Below are positions 7,192 to 12,043 of a DNA stretch of 12,043 bases, piece by piece; positions within the stretch are counted from its first letter, which is position 1, and every line of letters starts with the position of its first letter. This DNA comes from Chrysiogenia bacterium (GTDB lineage: Bacteria; JAGRBM01), in the NCBI GenBank assembly GCA_020434085.1, contig JAGRBM010000094.1, positions 1 to 12,043 of the forward strand, in the 5' to 3' direction. The notes under the pieces were generated by a model. That model saw nothing but the letters and a program-made list of their open reading frames with translations, made no database searches and had not been told where the DNA came from. The position numbers and the translations under genes were made by a program.

Positions 7192-8277
7192 TTACGCGCG
7201 GGTGATCTGGATGAGCTGGGGCTGCTCTTTGGCCTGCGCAACGCTCACGCGGTGGGCGGTCTGCTGCGAGACCGAGAGGAAGGCCTGCGCCGCCGCACAC
7301 TCGGCGTCGACGAGCAGGATGGGCTCGCCCTTATCACCGCCCTCGACGACGCGCGGGTCGAGCGGCACCTTGCCCAGGAAGGCCGTGCCGATTTCGCCGG
7401 CGATCTTCTCACCGCCGCCCTCGCCGAAGATCTTGTACTCGTTGCCCGTGTCGGGCGCGACGAAGAAGCTCATGTTCTCGACGACGCCGATGATGGGCAC
7501 GTTCACCTTCTCGAACATGGAGACCGCCTTGTAGACGTCGGCAAGCGCAACGGCCTGCGGCGTCGTGACGACAACCGCGCCGGTGAGTGGCACGCGCTGG
7601 CACAGCGAGAGCTGCACATCACCGGTACCCGGCGGCATGTCGATGATGAGGTAGTCGAGCTCGCTCCAGGCGATGTCGGTAAAGAATTGGCGGATTGCCG
7701 AGTCGAGTATCGGGCCGCGCCAGATGACGGGGTCTTTCTCGCCGACGAAGAATCCAAACGAGATGATCTCGAGCCCGTGCTTGCGCGCGGGAAGGATCTT
7801 CTCACCCACCTGGCGAAGGTCCGCCTTGGAGACGCCCATCATGAGCGGGACCGAGGGGCCGTAGAAGTCGCAGTCCATCAGCCCGACCTTCGCACCGGCC
7901 ATGGAGAGGCCGACCGCGAGGTTCGCGGCGACGGTGCTCTTGCCCACACCGCCCTTGCCCGAGGCGACGGCAATGATGTTCTTGATCTGGGGAACGGGGT
8001 TGGCCTTGCCTCCCACGTCCTGGCTGCGCACGTTGGAGCTCATGTTGACTTCCACGCTCTCCACACCATCAATCGCGCGGACGGCGTCGGTGGCCTGGGT
8101 GCGGAACTGTTCCTTGATCGGACAGGCCGGCGTGGTCAGTTCGATGGTGAAGCCCACCTTGCCGCCGTCGATCTTGAGATCCTTGACGAAGCCAAGGCTC
8201 ACGATGTCCTGGCCGAGGTCGGGATCGATGATGACGGAGAGGGCCTTCTTGATTGCGTCTTCGCTTACTGCTGCCAT
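7192..8277 (-). CDS. mrp: Mrp/ApbC-family P-loop ATPase, Fe-S cluster carrier type, lacking CxxC
   Basis: Mrp/ApbC proteins are cytoplasmic deviant-Walker ATPases that carry [4Fe-4S] clusters to target enzymes. The 361-residue product has an N-terminal MIP18/DUF59 domain (about 1-85, with LTTPACP at 47-53). The ParA/Mrp ATPase domain follows: Walker A GKGGVGKST (107-115), the MDCDFYGPSVP segment near 134, and IIDMPPGTGD (about 211-220). The typical IFGEGGGEKIA tail motif is at 283-293. In most cluster carriers the segment after VENMS reads FxCPxCG; here it is FFVAPDTG (271-278), so both bridging cysteines are missing (A274, T277). Loss of CxxC also occurs in some other lineages, so this may be a variant rather than a dead protein. 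The ATG at 8277 is chosen because GGGAG (8287-8283) lies just upstream; the in-frame TTG at 8289 would overlap that site. It is a single gene with its own leader. Confidence 0.93.
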   Translation of the reverse strand: MAAVSEDAIKKALSVIIDPDLGQDIVSLGFVKDLKIDGGKVGFTIELTTPACPIKEQFRTQATDAVRAIDGVESVEVNMSSNVRSQDVGGKANPVPQIKNIIAVASGKGGVGKSTVAANLAVGLSMAGAKVGLMDCDFYGPSVPLMMGVSKADLRQVGEKILPARKHGLEIISFGFFVGEKDPVIWRGPILDSAIRQFFTDIAWSELDYLIIDMPPGTGDVQLSLCQRVPLTGAVVVTTPQAVALADVYKAVSMFEKVNVPIIGVVENMSFFVAPDTGNEYKIFGEGGGEKIAGEIGTAFLGKVPLDPRVVEGGDKGEPILLVDAECAAAQAFLSVSQQTAHRVSVAQAKEQPQLIQITRA

Positions 8278-8282
8278 GGTTG

Positions 8283-8318
8283 CTCCCAATTCTGCAGAGC
8301 GGTCCGGGAGAGGACCGC
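8283..8318 (-). promoter_or_regulatory. mrp leader hairpin with loop complementary to the ribosome-binding site
   Basis: On the minus strand GCGGTCC (8318-8312) and GGACCGC (8305-8299) form a perfect seven-base-pair stem around the loop TCTCCC (8311-8306). Eleven bases farther on is GGGAG (8287-8283), the Shine-Dalgarno sequence of mrp. The loop CTCCC is its exact complement, so an H-type pseudoknot could cover the ribosome-binding site. The stem and complementarity are seen in the sequence; a regulatory role is inference. Any SD is complementary to CCUCC-like words, so chance is possible for the loop match. Confidence 0.45.
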
Positions 8319-8408
8319 GGCGCCTGTTCTAGTAGGCTCGCACCCGGTTTCGCAAGTGCGCTGTGCCCACGATGTTCGTCTCATGGAGGGTGAAACGGGT
8401 GGAAAGGG

Positions 8409-9491
8409 CTACGGTGTGCAGGCTCCGGGCAGGAAGCTGCACTGGGGTGCGCTGTCACCACAGCCGCAAAGGGTCGTGCTCAGAGTGCCCGAGGTCGTGT
8501 AGTAGGTGACCAGCACGCGCTCGCCCGAGTCGGATTCGAGCACCGGCAAAGTGAGCGGAACCAGTTGCTCCGCTGAAAAGCGCTCGCCCGACTCGAAGAC
8601 GAAGCGGTAGCTCGATGAATCGGTCGGGTCGGTCAGAAAGATATCGGGCCGCGCCGCCAGGTTGAGATTGATGCTCGTTCCCGGCGCGCCGCCGAAATCG
8701 CTGGCCGGCACGTAGAACCAGAGCCCCGTAACCGCCAGGCCGCGGAAGGGTGTCACGATCTGCGGCAGCGGCGAAGCGGCCACCAGAGAGCCGGAACCGA
8801 TGCCGACAGTCCCGATGGAGAAAGGCCCGGTGAAGTCGGCCGGATCGGTGAGATCCTGGCAGGGATTGCAGGCAAGGAGCACCGCGTCCTCGGGCGCGGC
8901 ACTTTCAACGCAGGTCGTCGCCGCGTCGGCATCTCCCTCGACGCAGCCATGCAGCTCGCTGAATGCGCAGTTGGCCGAGGGGCTGCCCGGCAGGTAGGCG
9001 CACAGGTCCTGTTTGCTGTAGGGCGCGCTCAGGAATGTCAGCTCCGCGGGAATATCCATAGGACTGGCAAAGCTGATCGTGTCGGCGTCGAGATCGACGC
9101 TGAGCGGCGCGGTCAGCTCAATGTCGTCCTCACCGCCGGCCACGCGGAACACTCCGTTGGAGGAATCATCAACCAGCACCGCATCGACGCGGATCTCCTG
9201 CCCGCCGCCGGGCAGGATGACATTGAGGCGAATGACCAGCGCCCCGGTCGTGTCGAAGTCGGGAATCGGGACGGCGAAGTTGCCGTCTTCATCGAGTGCA
9301 GCCGAGCTGAACACCCCGCCGCGGGTCATGAAGAGCACCGCGTTCTCACTCTGGGAGAGCGCGCTGGTCATCGGCGCGGCCACCAACTGGCCCACCATCA
9401 CCCGGCCGCTGCCGGGAACGATGGTCGTGCTGGAGCACCCGACGCCCAGCAGGCCCAGAAGCATCACAAAAGTAAGCGTCGCTTTGCGCAT
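8409..9491 (-). CDS. Cysteine-rich putative lipoprotein, function unknown
   Basis: I do not recognise this 360-residue protein. It starts MRKATLTFVMLLGLLGVGC, a short basic N-terminus, hydrophobic core and a lipobox-like end with C19. Gly rather than Leu/Val/Ile at -3 makes the lipobox imperfect, so plain secretion is the alternative. The mature part is rich in beta-forming, Asp/Ser/Gly segments. It carries ten more cysteines: a central cluster (164, 175, 183, 194, 208, 211, with CNPC at 208-211) and a C-terminal one (342, 344, 351, 358, with CGC at 342-344). This suggests up to five disulfides in an oxidising compartment. The ATG at 9491 has AAAGGA a few bases upstream and gives the signal sequence its correct start; the open frame continues upstream to 9656 without sense. 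It is transcribed toward mrp (131 bases away) and is divergent from the TPR gene. The coding call is good; the role is unknown. Confidence 0.8.
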   Translation of the reverse strand: MRKATLTFVMLLGLLGVGCSSTTIVPGSGRVMVGQLVAAPMTSALSQSENAVLFMTRGGVFSSAALDEDGNFAVPIPDFDTTGALVIRLNVILPGGGQEIRVDAVLVDDSSNGVFRVAGGEDDIELTAPLSVDLDADTISFASPMDIPAELTFLSAPYSKQDLCAYLPGSPSANCAFSELHGCVEGDADAATTCVESAAPEDAVLLACNPCQDLTDPADFTGPFSIGTVGIGSGSLVAASPLPQIVTPFRGLAVTGLWFYVPASDFGGAPGTSINLNLAARPDIFLTDPTDSSSYRFVFESGERFSAEQLVPLTLPVLESDSGERVLVTYYTTSGTLSTTLCGCGDSAPQCSFLPGACTP

Positions 9492-9596
9492 CGAGATCCT
9501 TTGCCGCAGCCCGCGCGGGCCGCGTACTGCGGCGCTCAACTTAGTCCCATCCGCGCGCCGGAATCCAGACGCGCGCACGCGGCTTCTTATCACGAA

Positions 9597-9612
9597 TGTG
9601 AGGGAGATCACC
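9597..9612. promoter_or_regulatory. CRP/FNR-family-like binding site in the divergent intergenic region
   Basis: TGTGA-GGGAGA-TCACC matches the CRP consensus TGTGA-N6-TCACA at nine of ten conserved positions. It lies about midway between the divergent lipoprotein (ATG 9491) and TPR (GTG 9725) genes. On the minus strand it falls in the spacer of a weak promoter candidate (TTGGTG, 17 bases, GATAAG), where a bound regulator would repress the lipoprotein gene. Single-site matches occur by chance, so this is tentative. Confidence 0.4.
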
Positions 9613-9724
9613 AAACGTGCCCTGATACAAAGCACCGGGCGTGACTCCGTCATCACTTTTTCGCATCCATGCCTTCTAGGGGCGTGGGGGCTGTGGTAAG
9701 TTCCGCGCTCCGGAGCACCTCAGG

Positions 9725-10783
9725 GTGAGGAAATCATCAAGTTTGGCGCGAGATTCACACAGAAAAACGGGGGGAAAACGCACGCTCCTCGTGTGCCTGC
9801 TCGCACTGCTTTGTCTCCTTGCGCCCGCCCTCGCGCGGGCCGAGCGCAGCCCGGAGGTCCAGCGCGCCCGCGACCTGATTCGCCTCGGCGAGGTACGCGC
9901 CGCCCACCGCGCGCTGGTGGGGGTTCTCAAGAAGGACCCGCGCGATGTGGATGCTCACTATGAGCTCGGTCGGGTTCTCCTCTCCTATGAGCCGCCCCAC
10001 TACGAGCAGGCCATCAAGCACCTGACCTACGCCACCGACGAAAAGCCCGACGTGAGCGACCACCACCTGTGGCTGGCGCGCGCCTGGGGCATGAAACTCG
10101 AAAACTCGAACATCGTGGCCGCCGCCTTCGGGCCGGTGTGGGAAGTGAAGGGCCACTTCGAGCAGGCCGTCGAGCTCGATCCCAAGAGTGCCTCGGCCCG
10201 CACCGACCTGTTTCAGTACTACCTGTTCGCCCCCAGCATCGTGGGCGGCGGGCGCGACAAGGCCCTCGAACAGCTTCGCGCCCTGGGAACCATCGCGCCC
10301 GACTCGGTGCTCTTCCACACCTCCCAGGCGATCATGGCTTTAAAGGACGGCGACATCGACTCGGCCGTCATCGCCTTCGAGCGCATCGCCCAGCTCTCGC
10401 CCCCCGATGCCGGGCAGGCCTTCTTCGAGCTTGGAATGATCTTCCTCTCCCAGCGTAACTACAACCGGGCCTACCGCTACCTGAAAAAGGCCATGGACGC
10501 GGGCACCGCCATCGAGCCGCCCCACAAGATCCTCAAGCCCAACTTCGTGCGCAACGCCTTCTATGAAAAAGCCCGCTACGAGATCGAGAACAACGTCACC
10601 GTCTCGGTCGATTCGACGAGCCTCTCGCGCGAGGGCCGCATGAGCGCCCGCAAGGAAGATAACGATCCCAAGTACGTCAAGCTCCTGCGCATGCTCGGCA
10701 CGATCTACGAGCGCAACGGCCGCTCCGAAATGGCCCTCAAATACGTCCAGCGCGCCAAGGCCCTTGCCGAGAAGGCGCAGTAG
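9725..10783 (+). CDS. Secreted/periplasmic tetratricopeptide repeat protein
   Basis: TPR proteins are helical scaffolds for protein-protein contacts; the partner is not evident here. The 352-residue product has a basic start, a Leu-rich hydrophobic core (about 20-36) and a likely signal-peptidase I site ALARA|ERS after residue 39. TPR-like units follow: AHYELGRVLLSYEPPHYEQAI (about 77-97); GHFEQAVELDPKSASA (about 143-158); a segment containing APSIVGGGRDKALEQ (about 169-183); AFFELGMIFLSQRNYNRAYR (about 242-261); and LLRMLGTIYERNGRSEMALK (about 320-339). The start is GTG at 9725 with GGAG nine bases upstream; a TTG at 9743 is the alternative, and no ATG fits. It appears monocistronic, divergent from the lipoprotein gene, and is followed by repeat-rich noncoding DNA. 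Localisation as periplasmic is inferred from the signal peptide. Confidence 0.87.
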   Translation: MRKSSSLARDSHRKTGGKRTLLVCLLALLCLLAPALARAERSPEVQRARDLIRLGEVRAAHRALVGVLKKDPRDVDAHYELGRVLLSYEPPHYEQAIKHLTYATDEKPDVSDHHLWLARAWGMKLENSNIVAAAFGPVWEVKGHFEQAVELDPKSASARTDLFQYYLFAPSIVGGGRDKALEQLRALGTIAPDSVLFHTSQAIMALKDGDIDSAVIAFERIAQLSPPDAGQAFFELGMIFLSQRNYNRAYRYLKKAMDAGTAIEPPHKILKPNFVRNAFYEKARYEIENNVTVSVDSTSLSREGRMSARKEDNDPKYVKLLRMLGTIYERNGRSEMALKYVQRAKALAEKAQ

Positions 10784-10807
10784 GCGGCTTCGCCGCGCTT
10801 CCTTTTT
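10784..10807 (+). terminator. Possible weak terminator after the TPR gene
   Basis: GCGGC (10784-10788) and GCCGC (10792-10796) form a five-base-pair stem with a TTC loop directly after the stop codon. Six bases later there is a run of five Ts (10803-10807). The gap between stem and T tract makes this a poor intrinsic terminator. Confidence 0.35.
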
Positions 10808-10872
10808 CCATTTCCGCGATTTTTTCTGATCGCCCAGGCCCGTATTTACAGATTCCAAAAATTTTTTCTTCT

Positions 10873-10896
10873 CCCTGTCCTGAGCCTGTCGAAGGG
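10873..10896. repeat. Dispersed intergenic repeat containing CCTGAGCCTGTCGAAGG
   Basis: The sequence CCTGTCCTGAGCCTGTCGAAGG is one I recall as a short intergenic repeat found in many GC-rich bacterial genomes (often as CCTTCGACAAGCTCAGGACAGG on the other strand). Only one copy is in this window, so repetition cannot be shown from the window itself. Confidence 0.55.
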
Positions 10897-10937
10897 CTTT
10901 CGCGCGGCGATCAAACGCGCGCAAAGCGCGCCACTTT

Positions 10938-10991
10938 TCCCTGCTCCCCTTCCGGGGGAGCTGTCCGGGCGATAGCCCGGACTGAGGGGGT
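10938..10991 (+). repeat. Hairpin repeat element, copy 1
   Basis: This copy opens TCCCTGCTCCCCTTCCGGGG and ends GACTGAGGGGGT. Hairpin one is CTCCCC paired with GGGGAG across TTCCG. Hairpin two is GTCCGGGC / GCCCGGAC around the loop GATA (eight base pairs). Its flanks match the reverse complement of copy 2 (11035-11083), apart from one base in the first loop; only the second hairpin differs. A variable stem between constant arms is typical of structured dispersed repeats. Confidence 0.8.
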
Positions 10992-11034
10992 GCCGCGTAC
11001 CGCCGCGCTGCAGAGCCGAAACACCGCCCGCACA

Positions 11035-11083
11035 ACCCCCTCAGTCACCTTCGGTGACAGCTCCCCCGAAAGGGGAGCAGGGA
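11035..11083 (-). repeat. Hairpin repeat element, copy 2 (inverted)
   Basis: On the minus strand it opens TCCCTGCTCCCCTTTCGGGG and ends GACTGAGGGGGT, the same arms as copy 1. Its second hairpin is GTCACC / GGTGAC with a GAA loop, six base pairs, unlike copy 1. The two copies face each other across 43 bases (10992-11034), so the transcript could also fold the arms into one long duplex. Confidence 0.8.
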
Positions 11084-11090
11084 TCGTTGG

Positions 11091-11127
11091 GGCCTGCCCG
11101 CCGAAGCCTCGGCGAAGGCTGGGCCTC
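11091..11127. repeat. Dispersed-type repeat containing GCCCGCCGAAGC and GGCGAAGGC
   Basis: GCCCGCC (11096-11102) can pair with GGCTGGGC (11118-11125, one G-U) around the centre GAAGCCTCGGCGAAG. I recall similar GCCGAAGC...GCGAAGGCGGGC words as common intergenic repeats in diverse bacteria. Only one copy is present here. Confidence 0.45.
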
Positions 11128-11150
11128 CTCTTTTCAGTATGGAGACGAGG

Positions 11151-11169
11151 TGTGACCGATCAAGTCACA
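11151..11169. repeat. Perfect inverted repeat TGTGAC-N7-GTCACA
   Basis: Six-base arms (11151-11156 and 11164-11169) flank CGATCAA. The right arm abuts the first 10-base tandem unit. The half-sites resemble CRP-type TGTGA/TCACA, but the spacing between them is nine rather than six bases. It could be a protein-binding site or an element end. Confidence 0.6.
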
Positions 11170-11218
11170 TGACCCACGATGGCCCACGATGGACCGAAAT
11201 GACCCGAGATGGACCGCA
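11169..11218. repeat. Five tandem degenerate 10-base units
   Basis: The units are ATGACCCACG, ATGGCCCACG, ATGGACCGAA, ATGACCCGAG and ATGGACCGCA. Every unit starts ATG and keeps CC at positions 6-7. The period is close to one helical turn, so all units would face the same side of the DNA. They lie in noncoding DNA downstream of the TIR-like gene. Confidence 0.75.
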
Positions 11219-11252
11219 GAATTTAGATGAGTGCGAGACGTGCCAGACAGCC

Positions 11253-11750
11253 TTAACCCTGATTGGGTCCCATGCCCGAAAGACCCAACACGATTCCGAG
11301 CACGCCATTCCACAAGTCCACATTGTCGCACAGATCTTTTTCACCGGCTTGTTGCCAATGTCTTTCCACAGCATTGCGCGCTGTTTCCAGTTCCGGGACG
11401 AGTGTTGGGGGAGTTAAATGGACGACAGGATGCCCGGTAAGATAGCTGAATGCCGACACCTCTACACCGGACATCGCCAGTACTATTGCGGGCGCACCGC
11501 TACTGAGCAGTGCTTCCACCTGAGACTGAAGTTCGAGATCGATTTTATCGATGGTACGTGCGAGCAAAATCAGCCCCAGATTACACGTGCCAATGTACGC
11601 GGCGACCTCTGCTACATCGCCCCTGGCTCCCTGAAGCCGCACACCTTTGTCGTCAGCACAACAAACTTCACAAGAATACTGGCGCAAGTAATCCGCCATT
11701 CTGGCTGCGCACTCCCAGTCGACCCGGTGATAAATGATCGCGACCCGCAT
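11253..11750 (-). CDS. Unknown protein with a possible TIR-like N-terminal fold
   Basis: The 165-residue product starts MRVAIIYHRVDWECAARMAD, then YLRQYSCEVCCADD. A beta strand, a D-W-x-x-x-A helix, then a strand ending in Asp recalls the start of TIR/SEFIR-type domains. A second strand GLILLAR (59-65) is followed by a helix with E73 and E79 and a strand APAIVLAMSG (86-95). The match is by pattern only, and the canonical catalytic glutamate cannot be assigned with confidence. The C-terminal 60 residues (HLTPPTLVPELETAR onward) are unplaced. ATG 11750 is chosen because GGGGGGAAG lies about five bases upstream; an upstream GTG-ATG pair at 11771 would overlap that site. The gene is clearly lower in GC than the rest of the window. 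Its neighbours are a candidate 34-codon ORF and a divergent truncated gene. The coding call is good; the fold is a hypothesis. Confidence 0.65.
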   Translation of the reverse strand: MRVAIIYHRVDWECAARMADYLRQYSCEVCCADDKGVRLQGARGDVAEVAAYIGTCNLGLILLARTIDKIDLELQSQVEALLSSGAPAIVLAMSGVEVSAFSYLTGHPVVHLTPPTLVPELETARNAVERHWQQAGEKDLCDNVDLWNGVLGIVLGLSGMGPNQG

Positions 11751-11789
11751 CTGTCTTCCCCCCGGCATCACTGGGTTGCTACGTGAACT

Positions 11790-11894
11790 TCATCTGCTCG
11801 CTGAGCTGACATGGTCGGCTACTTTCCCTGTAATTTCAATAGATTCCACAAAATCGCGCACCGCGTCAACAATCCCCTTGACATCCCGCGTCAT
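11790..11894 (-). CDS. Candidate 34-residue small protein upstream of the TIR-like gene
   Basis: ATG 11894 to TGA 11790 encodes 34 residues, beginning MTRDVKGIVDAVRDFVESIE and ending SSASR. The spacing of hydrophobic residues (V, I, V, V, F, V, I) fits an amphipathic helix. It ends 39 bases before the TIR-like start, in the same direction, so the two could be co-transcribed. No clear ribosome-binding site precedes it, and a stop (TAG) lies ten codons upstream in frame, so it is not the tail of a longer frame. It may equally be an untranslated leader. Confidence 0.3.
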   Translation of the reverse strand: MTRDVKGIVDAVRDFVESIEITGKVADHVSSASR

Positions 11895-11924
11895 TGTCGT
11901 ATTTTGTAATACATCGAAACGATG
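11878..11924 (+). promoter_or_regulatory. Promoter with two adjacent palindromes before the right-edge gene
   Basis: A perfect TTGACA -35 box (11878-11883) is followed after 16 bases by TATTTT (11900-11905; four of six -10 matches). Over and just after the -10 box lie two inverted repeats: GTATT-TTGT-AATAC (11899-11912) and CATCG-AAA-CGATG (11912-11924). Their position suits repressor operators. The candidate small ORF on the other strand begins inside this promoter, so the two directions may be co-regulated. Confidence 0.55.
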
Positions 11925-11948
11925 CTAACCCTATGGAGGTTTGAGACA

Positions 11949-12043
11949 ATGGACATTCAGCAGATTCAGGAAGAGATTCGCAAGAACATGGAAGAAGTCC
12001 GCGCCAACGTGGAAAATGCGGTCAACTATCTCTCGGGCAGCGA
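11949..12043 (+). CDS. Unknown protein, N-terminal 31 residues only (cut by right edge)
   Basis: ATG 11949 has a strong GGAGG nine bases upstream and a promoter before that. The visible part begins MDIQQIQEEIRKNMEEVRAN and goes on VENAVNYLSGS. It is highly charged and helical, with a heptad-like hydrophobic spacing that could form a coiled coil. Phasin-like or other helical proteins would fit, but nothing diagnostic is visible. Start and expression signals are convincing; function is unknown. Confidence 0.75.
   Translation, partial: MDIQQIQEEIRKNMEEVRANVENAVNYLSGS

Larger units (their letters stand above)
10784..11252. other. 469-base noncoding region filled with repeats
   Basis: No open frame here has a credible start, ribosome-binding site or protein-like sequence. 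The region contains, in order: a weak terminator; T-rich stretches (10820-10870); a TGTCGAAGG-type repeat; an inverted pair of hairpin elements; a GCCGAAG-type repeat; a TGTGAC/GTCACA inverted repeat; and five 10-base tandem units. The stacking of unrelated repeats suggests a landing zone for small mobile or dispersed elements at the edge of the lower-GC segment to the right. Confidence 0.7.

Noticed and set aside
7252-8502. Long plus-strand open frame opposite mrp
   Set aside because: It is antisense to mrp, rich in Asp/His/Arg with no domain, and it runs through the mrp leader and into the lipoprotein gene.
9642-9652. TGAC-TCC-GTCA palindrome upstream of the TPR gene
   Set aside because: Arms of four bases are too short to claim a site; no second copy or promoter alignment.
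10340-11035. Minus-strand open frame overlapping the TPR gene and the repeats
   Set aside because: It is antisense to the TPR gene and starts within the repeat region; no domain or ribosome-binding site.
11169-11218. Tandem units as a CRISPR array
   Set aside because: Units are only 10 bases, contiguous and degenerate, with no spacers and no cas genes.

Overview
The window is GC-rich and densely coded. It looks like a chromosomal segment of a Gram-negative, deltaproteobacteria-like (Myxococcota or Desulfobacterota grade) bacterium. This rests on the rimP-nusA-infB order, the signal-peptide and lipoprotein genes, TTG and GTG starts, and the dTDP-sugar genes. The lineage is an inference; no rRNA or other decisive marker is present.

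Left third (1-3600, minus strand): the translation/transcription operon rimP-nusA-infB, with infB running off the left edge after 492 codons. A textbook intrinsic terminator lies between the putative promoter and rimP. It is flanked by sequences that can form a competing hairpin and an outer stem, so it looks like an attenuator that NusA could control. No ylxR lies between nusA and infB.

Middle (3688-7132, plus strand): a surface-glycan set of a GT-C membrane glycosyltransferase, a short-form glucose-1-phosphate thymidylyltransferase (rmlA-like) and dTDP-glucose 4,6-dehydratase (rmlB). The last two overlap by 4 bases. rmlC and rmlD are absent. A bidirectional terminator at 7143-7171 separates this set from the convergent mrp gene (minus strand), which encodes a P-loop Fe-S carrier lacking the usual CxxC. 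The mrp leader carries a hairpin whose loop is complementary to the mrp ribosome-binding site.

Next come a cysteine-rich putative lipoprotein (minus) and a divergent secreted TPR protein (plus), sharing a 233-base intergenic region with a CRP/FNR-like palindrome. From 10784 to 11252 there is no convincing gene. Instead there is a cluster of dispersed-type repeats: a TGTCGAAGG-type repeat, two inverted copies of a hairpin element, a GCCGAAG-type repeat, a perfect 6-base inverted repeat and five 10-base tandem units.

The right end (11253-12043) has lower GC (128 of 240 bases, 53%, in 11461-11700; 67-73% in two lines I counted within the glycosyltransferase gene). It holds a minus-strand gene with a possible TIR-like N-terminal fold, a candidate 34-codon ORF just upstream of it, and a divergent plus-strand gene cut by the window edge. 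That last gene has a clear promoter, two adjacent palindromes and a strong ribosome-binding site. This is the part most likely to be accessory or recently acquired.
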